Source: Lithospermum erythrorhizon (Eukaryota; Streptophyta; Magnoliopsida; Boraginales; Boraginaceae). Taken from it: a stretch of DNA of 64,000 nt. The notes beneath the pieces are model-generated. The model ran no database searches. It saw only the letters and a program-made list of their open reading frames with translations, and was not told the DNA's origin. Positions 34,401 through 47,639 of this stretch are shown here, piece by piece. Positions within the stretch are counted from its first letter, which is position 1. Every line of letters begins with the position of its first letter. The position numbers were made by a program, and so were the translations under genes. Where the stretch lies: positions 62,001 to 126,000 of the forward strand of contig JADFUC010001920.1 of NCBI GenBank assembly GCA_019722365.1, written 5' to 3'.

Positions 34401-36030
34401 ATTGTATGTATGTATCTTCAAGTATAACGTGAGAGATGGAAGTAAAGTATGACTTGGAATGTATTCAAGCGGCTTCTTAGAGACACAAATCTAGTAAGAA
34501 CTCCAATGGGTTATATATCAAGAATATTATGTGAGAATTCCCGATGCATCATGATGCCAAAATGCAAAGAGACATGATGATATGAATAAATTATACTCCA
34601 ATAGACTACTTAAGAGTTGCCCGAATCAAATATAATTGGAATTCACGAGTCAAGTATATAACTCATAGTATTTACATTCTAGACGTTTATCTATTGTAAG
34701 TAAGAACATGTTTCATTAAATGAATATATAGTCATAAATCAATTAAACATTTGGTTTCACCATATTGAATGTATCTATCAAGTTGACTATGCACATGTCT
34801 ATTTCAAATGTTTCCTTATTGATTAACCAGTTGTTGTCATCCAAAGAATGTTCCTTTAATGATGACGGATACTACATTGGTTATCGAAGTTCATCCGAAA
34901 CGAATAAGAAGGAAGATCGATTATATTTGACGTTGATCCAAGCAAACTGAAATACATGATAATGGAGTTAGAATCTTATTTTATATTTGATTGAAACGAA
35001 AAGCGGTCGTAAGCAGTGGAAATGAATCCCTGAAGTTTTTTACGTGTTACGAGCACATCTCGCACATAATATTTTACACATCAGTACTAAATGACTCTCA
35101 TACAATCTTGAAAAATGGTATAAATTTGATTCGCAGGTACATTTGCAGCTCGGACATTTATGTGTGACATATGCTATAATAGTCACTTAAATATAAGCTT
35201 AGATGACATTTGCTTGTTAAGCTATAATGCTGGCCATGAAGCTTCTCGAGGTGAATAAAATCTAGATAGATTAAATTTTATGATAGACAGCCTCTTATCG
35301 ATGCAACTCTCTGGCTGTGTCCGTCTTGCCAAGCAACCTCACGTGATCGAAAGGGTCGAATCCATTCACAGTACCATTCACCAGATGTCGCATCATGTGT
35401 TCACCACCTAATTACGACATGTTAAATAAATTTCCATAATAGAATTGTGGAGTTTTACTAAAAGTATTCACGCGATTCTAAATATACTTTGTAGTAATCT
35501 CAAGAGAATGTAGTAACTATAGTTATAGAAACGGATCACTTGCCGTCTTCACCGTGAATCGAATGTAAAATATCATGGATAGCTTGTCTCATGGGAACAA
35601 AGATTAGATAAGTGATTCATGAATGTGGTCAGTCTAGTATCTGAGAGTAAACCAAAGAAGTTTGACTAAGATTACAACATTACCAATTTTGTATTGTCGT
35701 GGGTAATGCTATTAAAGAATATGTATTTAATAAGATGTATGTGTTTTAACACACTTTCATTGTATCAGAAATCTCCCCCTAATGATAACCCGAGAAATGA
35801 CTAACTACCACAAAATCTAAAATAGTCTTTATATATATACCAAAACGAGGTTTTGTCCCTCGTCAACTTAATTAATGGGCCCACCACCGAACAGTAGCAA
35901 GTATTCGGTTAAACCGATCCTATGGTAATGTCCATAGTTTCAAGGCAAAGCTTATGGCAAAAGGCTTAAAACTCATTTTGCCTATAGTTGTATATGAACT
36001 ATATCAGGATAATCTTAGCCATCACTGATT
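31480..36030 (+). other. Element E internal region, decayed
   Basis: 31640-31790 is the GC-rich leader block also seen in A and B. 32270-32400 ('gtgatttaccaacgcc.aggtggctttcatatgatcattcc' ... 'ggcttaattggta.gcttaaccg') matches the pre-gag segment of A (10320-10410, inverse) and B (44220-44290). Part of it is duplicated: 'gggtgatttaccaacgc' appears again near 32370. From 32450 to 36030 I see no open frame above 75 codons and no recognisable domain, although gag, protease and integrase would be expected here. Confidence 0.45.
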
Positions 36031-36039
36031 CCATGGTTG

Positions 36040-36275
36040 AGAGACCGAGCAGATGGATGTAAAGACTACTTGTAAGTAGTTTTCTGGTTAAGGACGTGAT
36101 TTAACACGCTTTCCGCTTGCATGTCCTAAAGGACCTAAGTATCCATGCAAGCTTAAGGATCTACGTGTGGATTCCGGTAGAAAGCATCTCGAGTCGATAT
36201 ATTCTTCTGATTAAATCAAAGTTTGATTAAGATCAAGAAGAAACTCAACGATGTGCGTTCAAAGGAGCTAGTTCA
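36040..36275 (+). pseudogene. Copia reverse transcriptase fragment of element E
   Basis: 'CAGATGGATGTAAAGACT' at 36050-36067 encodes QMDVKT, the start of the copia reverse transcriptase block with its first catalytic Asp. Further on, 'catgtcctaaaggacctaag' (36120) is identical to a stretch at 47219 in the reverse transcriptase of element B. A frame reading '..TCGFR.KASRVD..' and '..QRCAFK..' fits the family's 'YGLKQASR.W' and 'E.CVYK' parts. Stops and frameshifts are frequent. It lies in the orientation expected for element E. Confidence 0.6.
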
Positions 36276-36499
36276 TTTACTGAATAACTTAAGCAATTGA
36301 TCGAACAAGATAATTCTTATTTGTTAAACCGAATGTTAACCGCAATATATAATCGTAATTCATTTTATATACATTATTGTTTCACAAATGTTGAAATAAT
36401 AAATCCTAAGGCAAATCAGAGTTTCTAGAGGCAACTTGTAAAGTTGTTGACAAAGAGAACTCTAAAGTCTGTAAACTTAAGATCAAACAACCCGTTCCT

Positions 36500-39031
36500 T
36501 ACCAATATTATGTCGATAAGATATGTTTCTCAGAGTATTCTGGGGTGAAATTAAAATTTCGGTTGAGTAGGAGAATATAACGAATCGGTCGGGTCGGTGG
36601 TACATTTCGTAAGGGACCCAAGATGATATCATCAATTTTGGAATAATATCGATATATCGAGACGAGTATGCGACGAAAGTAAGAATATATGCTTCGAAAT
36701 ACCATCGAAATCGGTTTCATTGGAGATTTAAGTACCTGAAAGTGAGAAATTAGCTCTAAACCGAACGGAACGTAGTTTTTCCCTCCAATATCCTACCTAC
36801 CACCACTATCTCCATCCCCTAATCCATTTCCCTTCCTTTTCCTCGCGATGGCCGCACTTTTCACTCTCCCCGAAATTTTCTTCCATTTCTCTCATCGATT
36901 GTCTAACCAAGGACAAAGTGGTGATTTGCTTCTCCTCATCATCCTCATCATATCTAGGTAAAAGAAAAGATCAAATCTTTTGAGCTATTTCTCAAGCTTA
37001 AGAGTTGACTTTATGGATTTTTGTTGACCATGATTGGGACTTCAAATGATACATACGGATCGCCTAGGCTTATATTACATGATTGGGGAGGTAAGGACAA
37101 TTGATTTCTTGAGGTTGAAACGGTAGAAATTGATAAAGCTGACTTTTGTCAATTTCTTGAGGAATTTAGTTTTAAAGGTTGAAAATAGCATCCTTCATTT
37201 CAAATATAAGTGAGTGGTTGTAATTATACCGGATTTTTTAGGGTTGAAGTACATTTGACTGCTGATTTTCTAAGCTTTAAATTGTACGATGACGCATGGA
37301 ACCTAATATAGTTGTTTAGAGTATAATTTGGATGTTTTCGAGGTGGATCAGCGGAGGATACTGGCTGGTAGGTTATTCCAAGTCGAAAGTAGTAATCGGG
37401 CTTTCAACCAAAGGTTGATTATAAACGGTTAATTAGTTGGCGATTGATTGTTGGATCGATTGAACGTGACTAACGTGTTATCATTGGGATAATAAGTTTC
37501 ATTTAATCGAATATCGGAAGTTTGAAAGCTCGGTAAATTGAATGTAGTTAAGTTGAATTTTAGAAGCGTATACTAATTTCGGGGATAGGATGATTACTTT
37601 TAAAAAGGTTAAATTGAATTAGAGACGTGGTATAATACTCGGATTTAAATAGATAAGAGAGGTTATTCTACGGAACGTTAAGAGAACGATAACTTCTTTG
37701 AATAGAGTCGGTACTCGATCTAGCACCCAGGACGCTGAAGCTGCATTACTGCTGGGGCTCGGTGTGAGTACAAATCTCACGAATGGGGACCTTTCATATA
37801 ATATATTATATTTTGCATGCGTTGTCTTCGGGGACTATTCCTCGATATGTGTATCAAGGACTATGATTGATATTATGTGGAAATTGTGACTTATGATTCA
37901 TATGATGAAAAAATGGAGATTTTAAATTATATTATGAGATAATTATGATTATGAGTTATATTATGAGATAATTGAGATTATGATTGATATTTTATATTAG
38001 AGATTATGATTTATACGGGATAATTCTGCGAATACGATTCACGCATGAGATCAGCGGGGTACGCCACGCCAAGGCCGCTGTGCGGCCGCCAGTACGCGCG
38101 GGTCGTGTCAGTGCATGTGTTTTGATTGGGTTAGGTAAGCCTGCCATGAGGCTGGGCGCGACTCCCCGACCGAGGTTTCACAGGCGCTGCGATATCATGT
38201 GGGTAGCCCCCGGATTCGAGGCTCAAGTGCTGATATAATATCAGGCGTAGTTTCTGGCCGGGATACTGGAAAGGAGGCCTCATCTGATTATTTGGAGGTG
38301 GATTCCTATATGTATTATTTAGAGTGATCTCTCAAGATGAGTATTATTTGAGTGCTGATTCTCATCTGCCATTTGCTATGGGAGTGGATTCTCATTTGAT
38401 AACTTTGTGCGTTGAGACTGCTTCCTTAAATGAATATGCGTTTATTTTTTATTATAAGCTCATGTGTATAGTATTATGTAACATCGTATAAGCAGAGCTC
38501 CCATGTGAGCTGCGAATCAAGTTATTCATCAGGTGGCTCGGCAATGTATATGCATATGCTAGGTATATATAAGAATATATGTGACGGGATCAAGTCCGTG
38601 GTATTTGTATTCACTCGCCTAATAGCTTGACTCCTTATTCTCTATGGGCGGCATTTATGCCTAGGTTTCAAGCCGCATCGACAGTCATGGATCGAAGATC
38701 AGAAAGCAGCTTACGCCGCATGTAAGATCCTCAGCCATTTTCCTCTTGTTATGTTTTCTAGCATTCAAACTTATATATCGAGAGTCGTAATATGTTATAT
38801 CAGGAGACATGTGGTGTATCAGATGGTTGCATTTTTCGTGTCGATGTAAGTTTCTGTCATGATATCTGTCACAAGCGATCTATCATAGTTCACCACATTG
38901 ACAAAGTGTATTTTTTATTATTAATGTCAAATGAAGTCTTTTTGGTTGTCATCCATCGACGGCGACTCTCACAGCATGTATTGGTCAATTTGACCTTAAC
39001 CTCGTGGCGGCCGACTGGGCGGGTCGCTACA
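36500..39031 (+). mobile_element. Chromovirus-like LTR block 1 (gypsy)
   Basis: This block lies within element E downstream of its reverse transcriptase piece. It has the layout of a long Del/Tekay-type LTR: a promoter-like part with a pyrimidine-rich leader near 36775-36910, a splice-like 'gtgagta' near 37762, an AT-rich tandem zone at 37860-38030, a CpG-rich stretch (38040-38230), and an end reading 'ggcggccgactgggcgggtcgctaca' (39005-39031). Such endings are common in these LTRs. The left edge and target duplication could not be fixed. Confidence 0.4.
37860..38030. repeat. Degenerate tandem repeat, 'gattatgattgatatta' type
   Basis: Phrases 'attatgagataatt', 'gattatgattgatatt' and 'gattatgatttata' recur at 25-40 base steps over 170 bases. 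The array lies in the presumed R/U5 part of LTR block 1. Confidence 0.6.
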
Positions 39032-39129
39032 AAGATACCAACATTCTCGTCGATGCCGATCGCTTTAGCAACTAGTATTTGATTTACCAAGATAATGGAC
39101 ATCACGACGATCGATTACGAAATACTAAT

Positions 39130-41470
39130 CAATTCATGCTATCAGCTATATTACAAACGAGGAGTTGATTTGATCGCTAAAAAATCATGAAAAGACATGT
39201 GATATTTGTTTTAATTTTATTTCTGTAACTATCAAGTTTAGCGATTCTTAGACCGCTTATAACTTTCTATGTTATATGAGTTATGGTTTTGACTATGAAA
39301 TAATCCGGACCCGGTTTAATTAATTAAAATCGAAAGTAATTTGTGAATTCGACGAATATAATAAAAGCTGGATTCGAGAACGTAATTGTTACCAGTAGCT
39401 TAACTTAAATTATAAGGTAAAAGCACTGGGAAAGCTTGATTACGATTTTACGTGTGTGTTTAAAAAGAATTATGTTCGTTAACGATAATAGACTTTTTAT
39501 TTTATGGGCCTATCATCCTACACTATAAACAATAAAGAAAACTAACCTCTAACCTAAAAAAACCATCGCTTCTTTTTTTTTTTCCATAGAGTTAACTCCA
39601 AGATTTTTCTTTTCTCCTACTTCGATCCTCATCCTTTGGGCTTAAAAATTCAAGAAAATATACCAATCTTCTCCTCTCGCCTTCCCCGTCAGTTTTTAAG
39701 GTACGTAAAGTCTTCATCTTTTTTAGTTTTGGAGTAATTTCAAAATTTGAAAATTTAAGGGTTTCTAATTAATAACTTCAAATTGTTAAATTAAGATTCA
39801 TTCTAGATTGGTCATTGTTAATGGAAAGAATGGAATTTTGTTAATTTTAATAATTTATTTCAAATTTTATATAATTAATTAAAGCATCTGATTTTTATGT
39901 TAGATATGTTTAGATTTGGAGATATGTTTATGATTATAGATATAATAATATAGTTTTTCCAGTAATATATATTCATGAGAAAATAGTTATTTTCGGATTT
40001 TTTAATTAATTTTTATATTATAATTTCGATTTTTGGTAGAAAATAGAAATAAATTATAATTTTGACTTTTTAAAACAAAAACTCATATTTTATTGTGTTT
40101 ACTGGATATAAATCAACATATAATAATCTGGAATTTTTGGGAAATGTTTACTATTTTTATTTATTTATTAACTAGAATGATTTTAATAAAAAAATGTGAA
40201 ATTTTATGATTGTAATTTAGAAACTGAATTTTTATATTTTTATATGGGGGTATGGTTGGACTATAAATCAAATATTAGAATTTTTGGGAGTTCGCTTTGT
40301 ATTTATTTTGAATTATTGACGAGTAAACGATCATTGGGAGTTAATTGAAATAAATAAAAATTTTATATATAAAAATATAAAATCATTTTTATTAAACTAT
40401 ATAGTACATTTGGACCTATGGATAAAAATATTAGAATTTTGGACCTATTATGATATTTGTTTGGATTTTTATAAAGTATCAAGTGATTCCCTTAAATAGC
40501 TTAATCATCGATACATCGAATAATTACTTAAGATACATTTAAAAGTAAGGAACACTTAGTTTTATTAAATAGATGCGAAATATAATTAAGGTAATTTAAT
40601 TCTTAAAGTATTGATGGAAAATGTAATCTATTATATTATTTTAAATGGACTAACTTAGAGGTTGTTTCGACTAGTCACATTGCAGTTTCATACAATGGGT
40701 ACTAAGCACAAAGGGATTTATCTCTTTGTGTCGTTCCTTACATTGCATGTTGCCTGATCAGATGTCACATACGTTACCGCTTTTATTTGTGTGCAACATG
40801 CCAAGAGTTTATCGCTGCTGGAAATTATTTTGTGTATTTACACTTCCACAGCAGTGACCGATATACCGTGATTGGCGATATCACGTATTTAATTTCAAAT
40901 ATTTTGATTATAATATGTACATGACCCGTGATTTATTGTCATGAGACGCTACTGTATTAATCGTGATACGCGAAACCGCGCTGCTGGAACTTTCAAGCGA
41001 GCCATGCGTGGTCTCAATGCTGGGTCTTGAATTGCGGTGTTAAGCTGCCGAGTCGCATGTAGGAACAATGATCTATTACGGAGGGACGGGAGTGTACACA
41101 CGGCCAAGATACTTATGTTATCATTTATCGAGATATTTACATGCTGGGTGACTACTGGTCGCAGATAGCAATACTCAAGGGTATACGCGACTTTTTGGTC
41201 ATAGCATATGCTCCAAGCACACAGATGCATGTAAGTATCACTCATATATGTTGTGATGTTAGGATCGAGTGTTTTCGCATTATTTCTGTGTTGATTTTAT
41301 GGACCTTCGGTCGCTGGGCTCATAATACGAAAGATATGATTTACTTGCCATATCGATGAACCTGCTTGGACTTACGTGTTACTTTCAAATCCTCAGATTT
41401 ACTATATTTATATTCATGCTCTATTGTTCCTCATAATATAAACTCACAAATACTAAGTGGCAGTAGCCAA
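39130..41470 (+). mobile_element. Chromovirus-like LTR block 2
   Basis: A second promoter-plus-leader layout: 'cactataaacaataaag' near 39520, a T/C-rich leader (39565-39690), then 'aaggtacgtaaag' (39699), which could be a splice donor, 1 kb of AT-rich sequence, and a mixed-composition end (40640-41110). Sequence is not evidently homologous to block 1. No coding domain was found. That it is an LTR at all is an inference from layout and position. Confidence 0.3.
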
Positions 41471-41521
41471 TAAAGGGAACCGTTTAGTATTTTTACTATC
41501 AATTAAACTGCTAGTTTTATA

Positions 41522-42478
41522 TGTTGGAAATCAATGAGAATTGGTTCCATTTATTATGTTCACAAGGATAATTATGTGAAGAATTCATTTACCAAATAAG
41601 CAAATGTGATTATCGAACTTAGTGTTCAACTTAGTAATCAGATATTACTAGTATGGTTCTCATGATAATTTATACCAAGAGCGATTGCTGTATCTACTAT
41701 TAATCGCTATAATAATAGTAATTGGTCAATTATTATTATACAACTTACTTACATCCGAGCTCTGTAAGGCCACACATACAAATGACGCTGAAGTATATTT
41801 CATGTATGAAATTAAAGAGAACTATATAATTGAGAAATGTATTTCAATTACAAGTGGTTCTACATTTACAGAATATCGATTGAATAAATAGAATCAATTA
41901 AATAGTTATTTAATTGGTTCGAGTAATTTTAGTATTTATCAATAACTGAAAGATTATTGATATCAATTTCATTAATATTTAATTGTGTTTAATTAAATAG
42001 TTAACCATTAGTGTCTTAACGAACTAATAGAGTTAACGAGTCAAGCTAATATTTAACGGGTCAAGCGACATCGGCCTGCTTTAACCCAGCCCTATATAAG
42101 CAAACTTTAGGTTTTTCATCATAAGTTTTGCAAAATTTTTCACCAAAAACCCTAGTTCAGCCGAATTCTCCCAAGAATTTTGTGGTTTTTCTGGGTTTTG
42201 TTCATCCTCATACTAGCATGATTAGCTTCGATTCCAACCCTCCCAAGGACTAACTAGATACTGCTACGATCGATATTACAACAAGGAGATGAGGTGGAAG
42301 TCAAATTCACGTTAGAATTTGAAGCTCGCGCGGATTTTGGAAGGGAATTTACTCCACACGTAGTTCTCCTGCTCATATAATTTAATTATATGTTTTTTAT
42401 ATAAATAATGAGTATGCACTTTAAAGATCCCTGAACTATGGATTTGTATTTATACTCCTATATCCAGTAATTTTCTCA
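41522..42478 (+). repeat. 5' LTR of copia B
   Basis: Starts TGTTGGAAATCAATGAGAATTGG and ends 'gtaattttctca'. A TATA box candidate 'tatataag' lies at 42093-42100, followed by 'caaactttaggtttttcatcataag', which is conserved in all four LTRs of the A/B family and probably surrounds the transcription start. Confidence 0.9.
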
Positions 42479-42480
42479 AA

Positions 42481-42494
42481 GGGCATCATGAGCC
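42481..42494 (+). other. Primer-binding site of copia B
   Basis: GGGCATCATGAGCC, a variant of the initiator-methionine tRNA complement, lies two bases after the LTR end. Confidence 0.65.
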
Positions 42495-43079
42495 AAATTA
42501 AAGTTGCTTTACATTATTTATTTTATGCTTGTTTTGTGTTTTATCAATTTTTATTGATTAATTCTTGTTCATATTTAATTGATAAATATATGATGAGAAT
42601 AAATCACCATGTTCTTGATTATTGATTTACACATGTTGTTACAAGTTTATGATGATGTATCATCATATTTTGTTAACATGGATTTTGTTTCATAAATTAA
42701 AAGGACGATTTAATTGGTTTTGTTTCAAAACAGTTTTGTAAAACGTGTTTGGGGCGTGTAAAATTTTTTTTAAAATTACAACCTAATTTTTTCTGGAACC
42801 CAGATAGCACGTAGAAGATCTCCATTAAATTTCATAATTTTTGGATTTTTCTAAGTGCCTCAAAACAATTTTGAGATTTCTGGACTGTTTAATTAATAAT
42901 TAAATATGAAAAATTTATTTTAATGAACGACCAGTGGATTTGTTCAAGAAAATTTATGGAGTTTAACGTGTTCGAATTTCATAAATTTTGAAAAATCATA
43001 AAGCCTCCAAAACGATTCTACAAACGAATTAAATTAAACTGAAAACCGAAAGTTAAATATGGTATTATTACCATAATCC

Positions 43080-43220
43080 GCCGACCACTCCGGCGACCAC
43101 GGGCGCGCCCAAGGTCGGATCGGTGATTTTGGTACCACAATGACGGTCGGACGACGACCTAAAGCGAGGGCGGCGCTGTCGATCCTGGGGACTCCATAAA
43201 GCCGGGTCGCCCGAGCCTAT
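43080..43220 (+). repeat. GC-rich leader block of copia B
   Basis: Inverse match of 11380-11525 in element A. Both contain 'ggtacca', 'cgatcc' and 'cgggtcgcccgagcctattatgacgt', and both are followed by 'ccctaattccgaatttattcccttattttggtttccta' in element orientation. Confidence 0.7.
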
Positions 43221-44543
43221 TATGACGTATGCCTCTAATTTCAAAAACCCTAATTCCGAATTTATTCCCTTATTTTGGTTTCCTAAAATTATGGGACTAG
43301 TTATATTTCGTTTTATTGATTATTTGTCATTTTAATCAACTAATTAATCGTAATTAATTATGTGACGACAATTAATTAATTTCTTTATATTATATCTTTT
43401 TAAATTAATTTAAAATGATATAATAAATTATGGTAACAATCACTACTTAAATAGATTTAGAAAATATTTGTGATGAATATTTTTCTATAATATGTATACG
43501 GTTAATAATATTGCACAATTATTAATTGACATGCCGTATTTATAATTGAGTTTATATTAATTAATTTTAATATGTGTAATTGCACGGATTAATTTAATTT
43601 GATAATTACAAAACATGCATTTTCCAATGCTAGATTTATTAAGTTCATTTATGTGATTTAACAAAGTGCTCTTATATTTTGTAAACGGGTGATCGAAATC
43701 TGGTGTACATGATATGGCCCATTTATTTATTTTCGGTTCCGAACCGTAATGTCAGAACGACCTTCTCAGCTTCATATTTCTGTATTTATTTATTTATCAA
43801 GCTTTACCCACAGTTTTGTGTGCTCTCTAAGATGGGTTAGTATATAAATATTGTAACAAGCCAAGATATCAAGATCATTTCACGCGCGATACTCGTGACC
43901 TTTAATTTGATCCAAGTACAAGATATGTTAATTAGGACTTACATTTGATAAATACTAGAATAAATTTTAGGCCATATCGTATATCTTCGAATGCATTACT
44001 TGTTTTATTTTTTCATGTTGCATACATTGATTATGTGCTAAGATGCATGAGCAAATGAAAAACAAAGTAATAACAATCTCACCAATTAAAATTTAAGCAA
44101 GATTGCCAATTTTAAGTTGTGCAATCAACCGCATCAATCAGTACACCGTGACGGGCGGTGTTACAATGTTGCATTTGATACTTAATAAACGATCACGCTG
44201 GGGCCGATTTCCACTAACGTCAGGGCTTTCGATGATCAATCCAAGTAACACTTTGGGTTTAATTGGTACGCTTAACTGCTTCGAGATACAATGTTAGGTA
44301 AGCATCCCTGTAAGAGACGCCAGCTGACACAAAGAAAGGTGTAGTTTTACATAATTGGTTGCAAACCTACTATTATAACCTGATTGAAAATGTAGCGTTG
44401 TCACGCTTGAATTTATGTAATAGGTCTCGATACTCAATATATTTCAGAGATTTAAGTATTAGTATTTACTTACAATTTATTTGTATGCTTTAGTACGATA
44501 GTTTACCGAGTCTCAAGTATTTTATTTATCATTCTTGTAGAAT

Positions 44544-45430
44544 ATGGCTACCACTATCAAGCATTCTAAGTAACTGCTCGTCAAAGACTTCATAGAAAAG
44601 TGCAAGTGTGAATAACTCGACTGGACGAAAGTGATTCCCGAAACTTCGAGAATCATTCTCAAGCAAGAGACCTGAATACGTGTCAACAATAAGTGTCTCG
44701 CAAAACCTAATGATAGCGCCTCCCATCTAGTGGATCCCACAAAAGCACAAGTCCGACGTCATGGATGTCCAATGTTCATGCTTGATAATATGGAACCTTC
44801 TGCTCCAAATTAATATGAAAAGCGTGGCAAGATGACATATAACGCACCAGGAATTATCTCGAAGGTGCTGAACGAGATACGACACGCCTCGTGTTTCCTC
44901 GACAAAGAGCCGGGGAACTATGTGCCGCAGTTCTCATATCATTAAAATGATTGGCTTGGCCGATCACTCAACGCTCAAGAACAGCGTCTCCAAAGAACTG
45001 GTCAAAGTGATCTCATCCTCAAGTCTCTTCCGTATTAAATTTCTTCGCTTATCATTAACTTCAATATGCACAAGTTTGAAAGTTATTCTAATGAATCGCA
45101 TAAGATGATCACGACGTCGGTATTTAACTCGGGCATTAAATTTCTATTCTTCTCGCTTTCTTTTAAGTGTCCAAATGCTAAGCAAATTCAGAAGAAGGTT
45201 AAGTTTACCGGGTGCTGCGGTTCGAGTAACTTCCAAGGTTGCCGGAAAGTGGAGGAGCTGGGGAAGGATGACAAGTTAAGCCACATATGGAAACCCGGTC
45301 ACCGAAGTCGACCCGCAGTGAAGTTCACAGATGATGGGGAAGAATGGTCCTTACGACCACCACAGTGTATTGTGATGTTATCAGTTTGTACAACTTCTAA
45401 TTCTACTGTGGGTGCTAGAATAATCGTCAG
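44544..45430 (+). pseudogene. Copia gag remnant of element B
   Basis: Starts ATGGCTACCACTATC (MATTI), like gag of element A. In shifting frames it carries 'HIIKMIGL' (about 44936-44960), then 'NMHKFE' (about 45063-45080), a standard late Gag landmark ('..FNMHK.E.TL.EL..ML'), and further on 'PNAKQIQKKVKF' and 'GCRKVEELGKDD' in a basic stretch. No CCHC knuckle could be read. At least four frame breaks are present. The role would be capsid formation and RNA packaging. Confidence 0.65.
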
Positions 45431-45620
45431 GTTCTCATATTTGCCTGTGACATGCGTGAACCTGCCGGGCAAGACTCAAAGAGGGGAAACGGATCCGCGC
45501 TAAAGGGAATGGGCGCCAAGGCCCTCAGTAGACCATTAGTTTAAATTCTGCCTAATGGCCTTGTTTTGAACTATCTCCGGTTTACTATGTACCGCAATTT
45601 GGCAGAATATTATTTCATTC
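45430..45620 (+). pseudogene. Copia protease / pre-integrase remnant
   Basis: Across two frames one reads 'GNGSALKGMGAKALS', then 'ILPNGLVLNYLRFTMYRNLAEYYFI'. The copia pattern here is 'VGNGA.VAALAVGTY.L.LPSGL.L.L.NC.FVP.L..NIISV'. The correspondence 'LPNGLVL' plus '..Y.NLAEYYFI' is good. The upstream catalytic D(S/T)G motif is not recognisable. Confidence 0.55.
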
Positions 45621-45799
45621 TCAGTTTTGAATAACGATGGTTTTCATTTTCAATAGATCCCGGTTTAATTTGTGGATCACCAGAACGGGTGTATTCTGCA
45701 CCGCCTCCAAAACGGGTTCATAATGCTTTAGTATTACGATTAACGAGTCATATAACATAAACTTAAACGGAATAAGCCTAACGAATTAAACTAAACATA

Positions 45800-46430
45800 C
45801 CTATGGTATCGGCAGACTAGGTCACATTACAAGAACCGACCAAGAAACTCCACCGTGGAATACTAAGGTTTCATTATGAATCATACCATAAGCCATGAAG
45901 TCTGGCTTTCCTCGGGCAAAATCACCAAAAATGCCTTTCACCTGCTTAAAATGAGCGGGCGTTGATTTATCGGGGATCATACACACCATGCACAATGAAC
46001 ACATCCGCAAAGAGGAGGTTATAACTACTTCCATTACATTTCATCGACGACTACAAGAGATACGGCTTTATGATCCGATGACACAAACACGAGTCCTTTG
46101 AGAAATTCAAGGAGTTCCAAAATGAAGTACAAAACCAATTGAACAAGACAATAAACGAGTTCAATACTCATCTTAGAGTGTGGTATTGTTTCACAACTCA
46201 CTTCCGCTATGAACGCCACAAAGATAACGGCGCTGTCTCGAAAGCGAGAAATCGAACCCTTCTTGACATGGTTCGATCTATGATGAGCCTATCTGATCTA
46301 CCAGTTAATTTCTAGGGATATGCACTTCTAAGCGGCACTTACCTTAAAATGATGTCCAACCAAGTCAGCAGATAAAACTCCCCATGAACTGTGGTTCGGG
46401 GAAGATTCCTGCTGGGTTTTCTAAAGATTC
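45800..46430 (+). pseudogene. Copia integrase remnant
   Basis: On the plus strand, in mixed frames: a 'RLGHI' position near 45815-45832, 'SGFPRAKSPKMPFT' near 45900-45940 (family 'CL.GKMTK.PF'), 'IHTMHNEHIRKE' near 45975-46012 (family 'IHTDVCGP'), 'DDYKRYGFM' near 46045-46070 ('DDYSRYG..Y.M.HKSE'), and 'EKFKEFQNEVQNQLNKTI' near 46100-46155. The last is nearly intact and typical. 'ERRNRTLLDMVRSMMSLSDLP' near 46240-46305 is the catalytic-Glu end ('..ERRNRTLLDMVRSMMS...LP'). Integrase joined element DNA to the target. The minus-strand open frames in this span are shadows. Confidence 0.8.
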
Positions 46431-46639
46431 GTCGCGGCTCTTATGCTAAGAGATTAACAAAAGATAAACTTGCGCCCAAATCGATAAATGCTATTTCACA
46501 GATATCCAAGTGGAAATGCTTGTTACTACTTACCCGAAGTTAGGAGAATAAAATCTTCATTGCTTAACGCGAGTATTCCTTGAAAAGGAATATCCGTCTG
46601 CATGACTAAGTAACGGTGTGTTCATCTTGACGGCCTGCT

Positions 46640-47620
46640 GATTTAAGTCAATATCGATGCATCTAACGTAGAAAGATCTCGATTACACCACAAGAATTGA
46701 ACCTTTCTTTCATATAGAAGGTCTGCTTCTGATCCATGAAGTCAAAGGAAGAACCAACTCTAGAGATCCAACAGATCGCCACGAACCGTAGCGCCAGATG
46801 TGCGAAGCTTTCATCATTGAAAGTGACGGAGCCCACTTCTACAAAGAAGCAAACGAATGCTAGCGACGCCGACAAACGGCAAATTGCCATGCACCGAGAT
46901 GGATTCTATGTACCAAACGAGGTTTGGTCCTTGTTGATTTACCAAATGGGCTCGCCTCTACTGGAACGTAAATGGGTATTTAAGAAGAAACGCGATAAAG
47001 ACGGAAAGTGGACGCTTAAAGCTGTATCAGAGCGAAAGGTTTCAAACAAGTTCACGGAGCGGGACTATGACGCAAACTTACTCTCCTGGCTATGCTTAAA
47101 TCCATCCGATGAAGATCACGCATTTCATGACTATTAAATATGGCAAATGGATGTAAAGACCGCTCTCCCGAATGGAAATTTGTAGAAGATGCGTATACGG
47201 TACAACCTCCAGACTTACATGTCCTAAAGGACCTAAGAAGGTACGCAGTTGCAAAAGTCCATTTATGGTCTTAAGCAAGATCCCGTTAGCTGGGAATCTA
47301 CGCTGATGAATCAATCAAAGAGTTTGGTTTCATCAAGAACGAAGAATCTTCAGGTATACAAGAAGGCAAGCGAGTTATGTATCATTCATAGTCCCGTATG
47401 TCGATGACATACTTATCATTGGAAACAACGAGAGTTACTAAACTCACCATGATCAAGCAGCAAATGTTTCAACGGCGACTTAGCGAAGACAATATACTGG
47501 AATAAAGATTCACCGATCGGTGTGAGGCCATCGACTTTGGCTGGGATACTTATGTGAATAAGGTACTACAAAGGTTCAACATGAGTAATTCCAGCAGCGG
47601 TAATCTCCCCACGAGACATT
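46640..47620 (+). pseudogene. Copia reverse transcriptase remnant of element B
   Basis: A 133-codon frame (46736-47137) contains 'FYVPNEVWSLLIYQMGSPLL' then 'KWVFKKKRDKDGKW', the entry of copia reverse transcriptases ('..N.VW.LV..P.G..PIGCKWVFK.K...DG'). The frame ends near 'AFHDY'. QMDVKT follows at 47144-47161, 'NGN' and 'VQPP' after that, and the catalytic box YVDD with 'ILIIGNN' at 47397-47423. 'CVYK' and 'KQ' segments can be read between them. Frames change at least five times. It is related to the fragment at 36040 in element E. Confidence 0.8.
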
Positions 47621-47639
47621 TTAGCTCAACTCAAAGAGC

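Noticed and set aside
45822..46219. Minus-strand frames of 61-70 codons
   Set aside because: They are antisense to the copia integrase remnant of element B, which is well supported on the plus strand.
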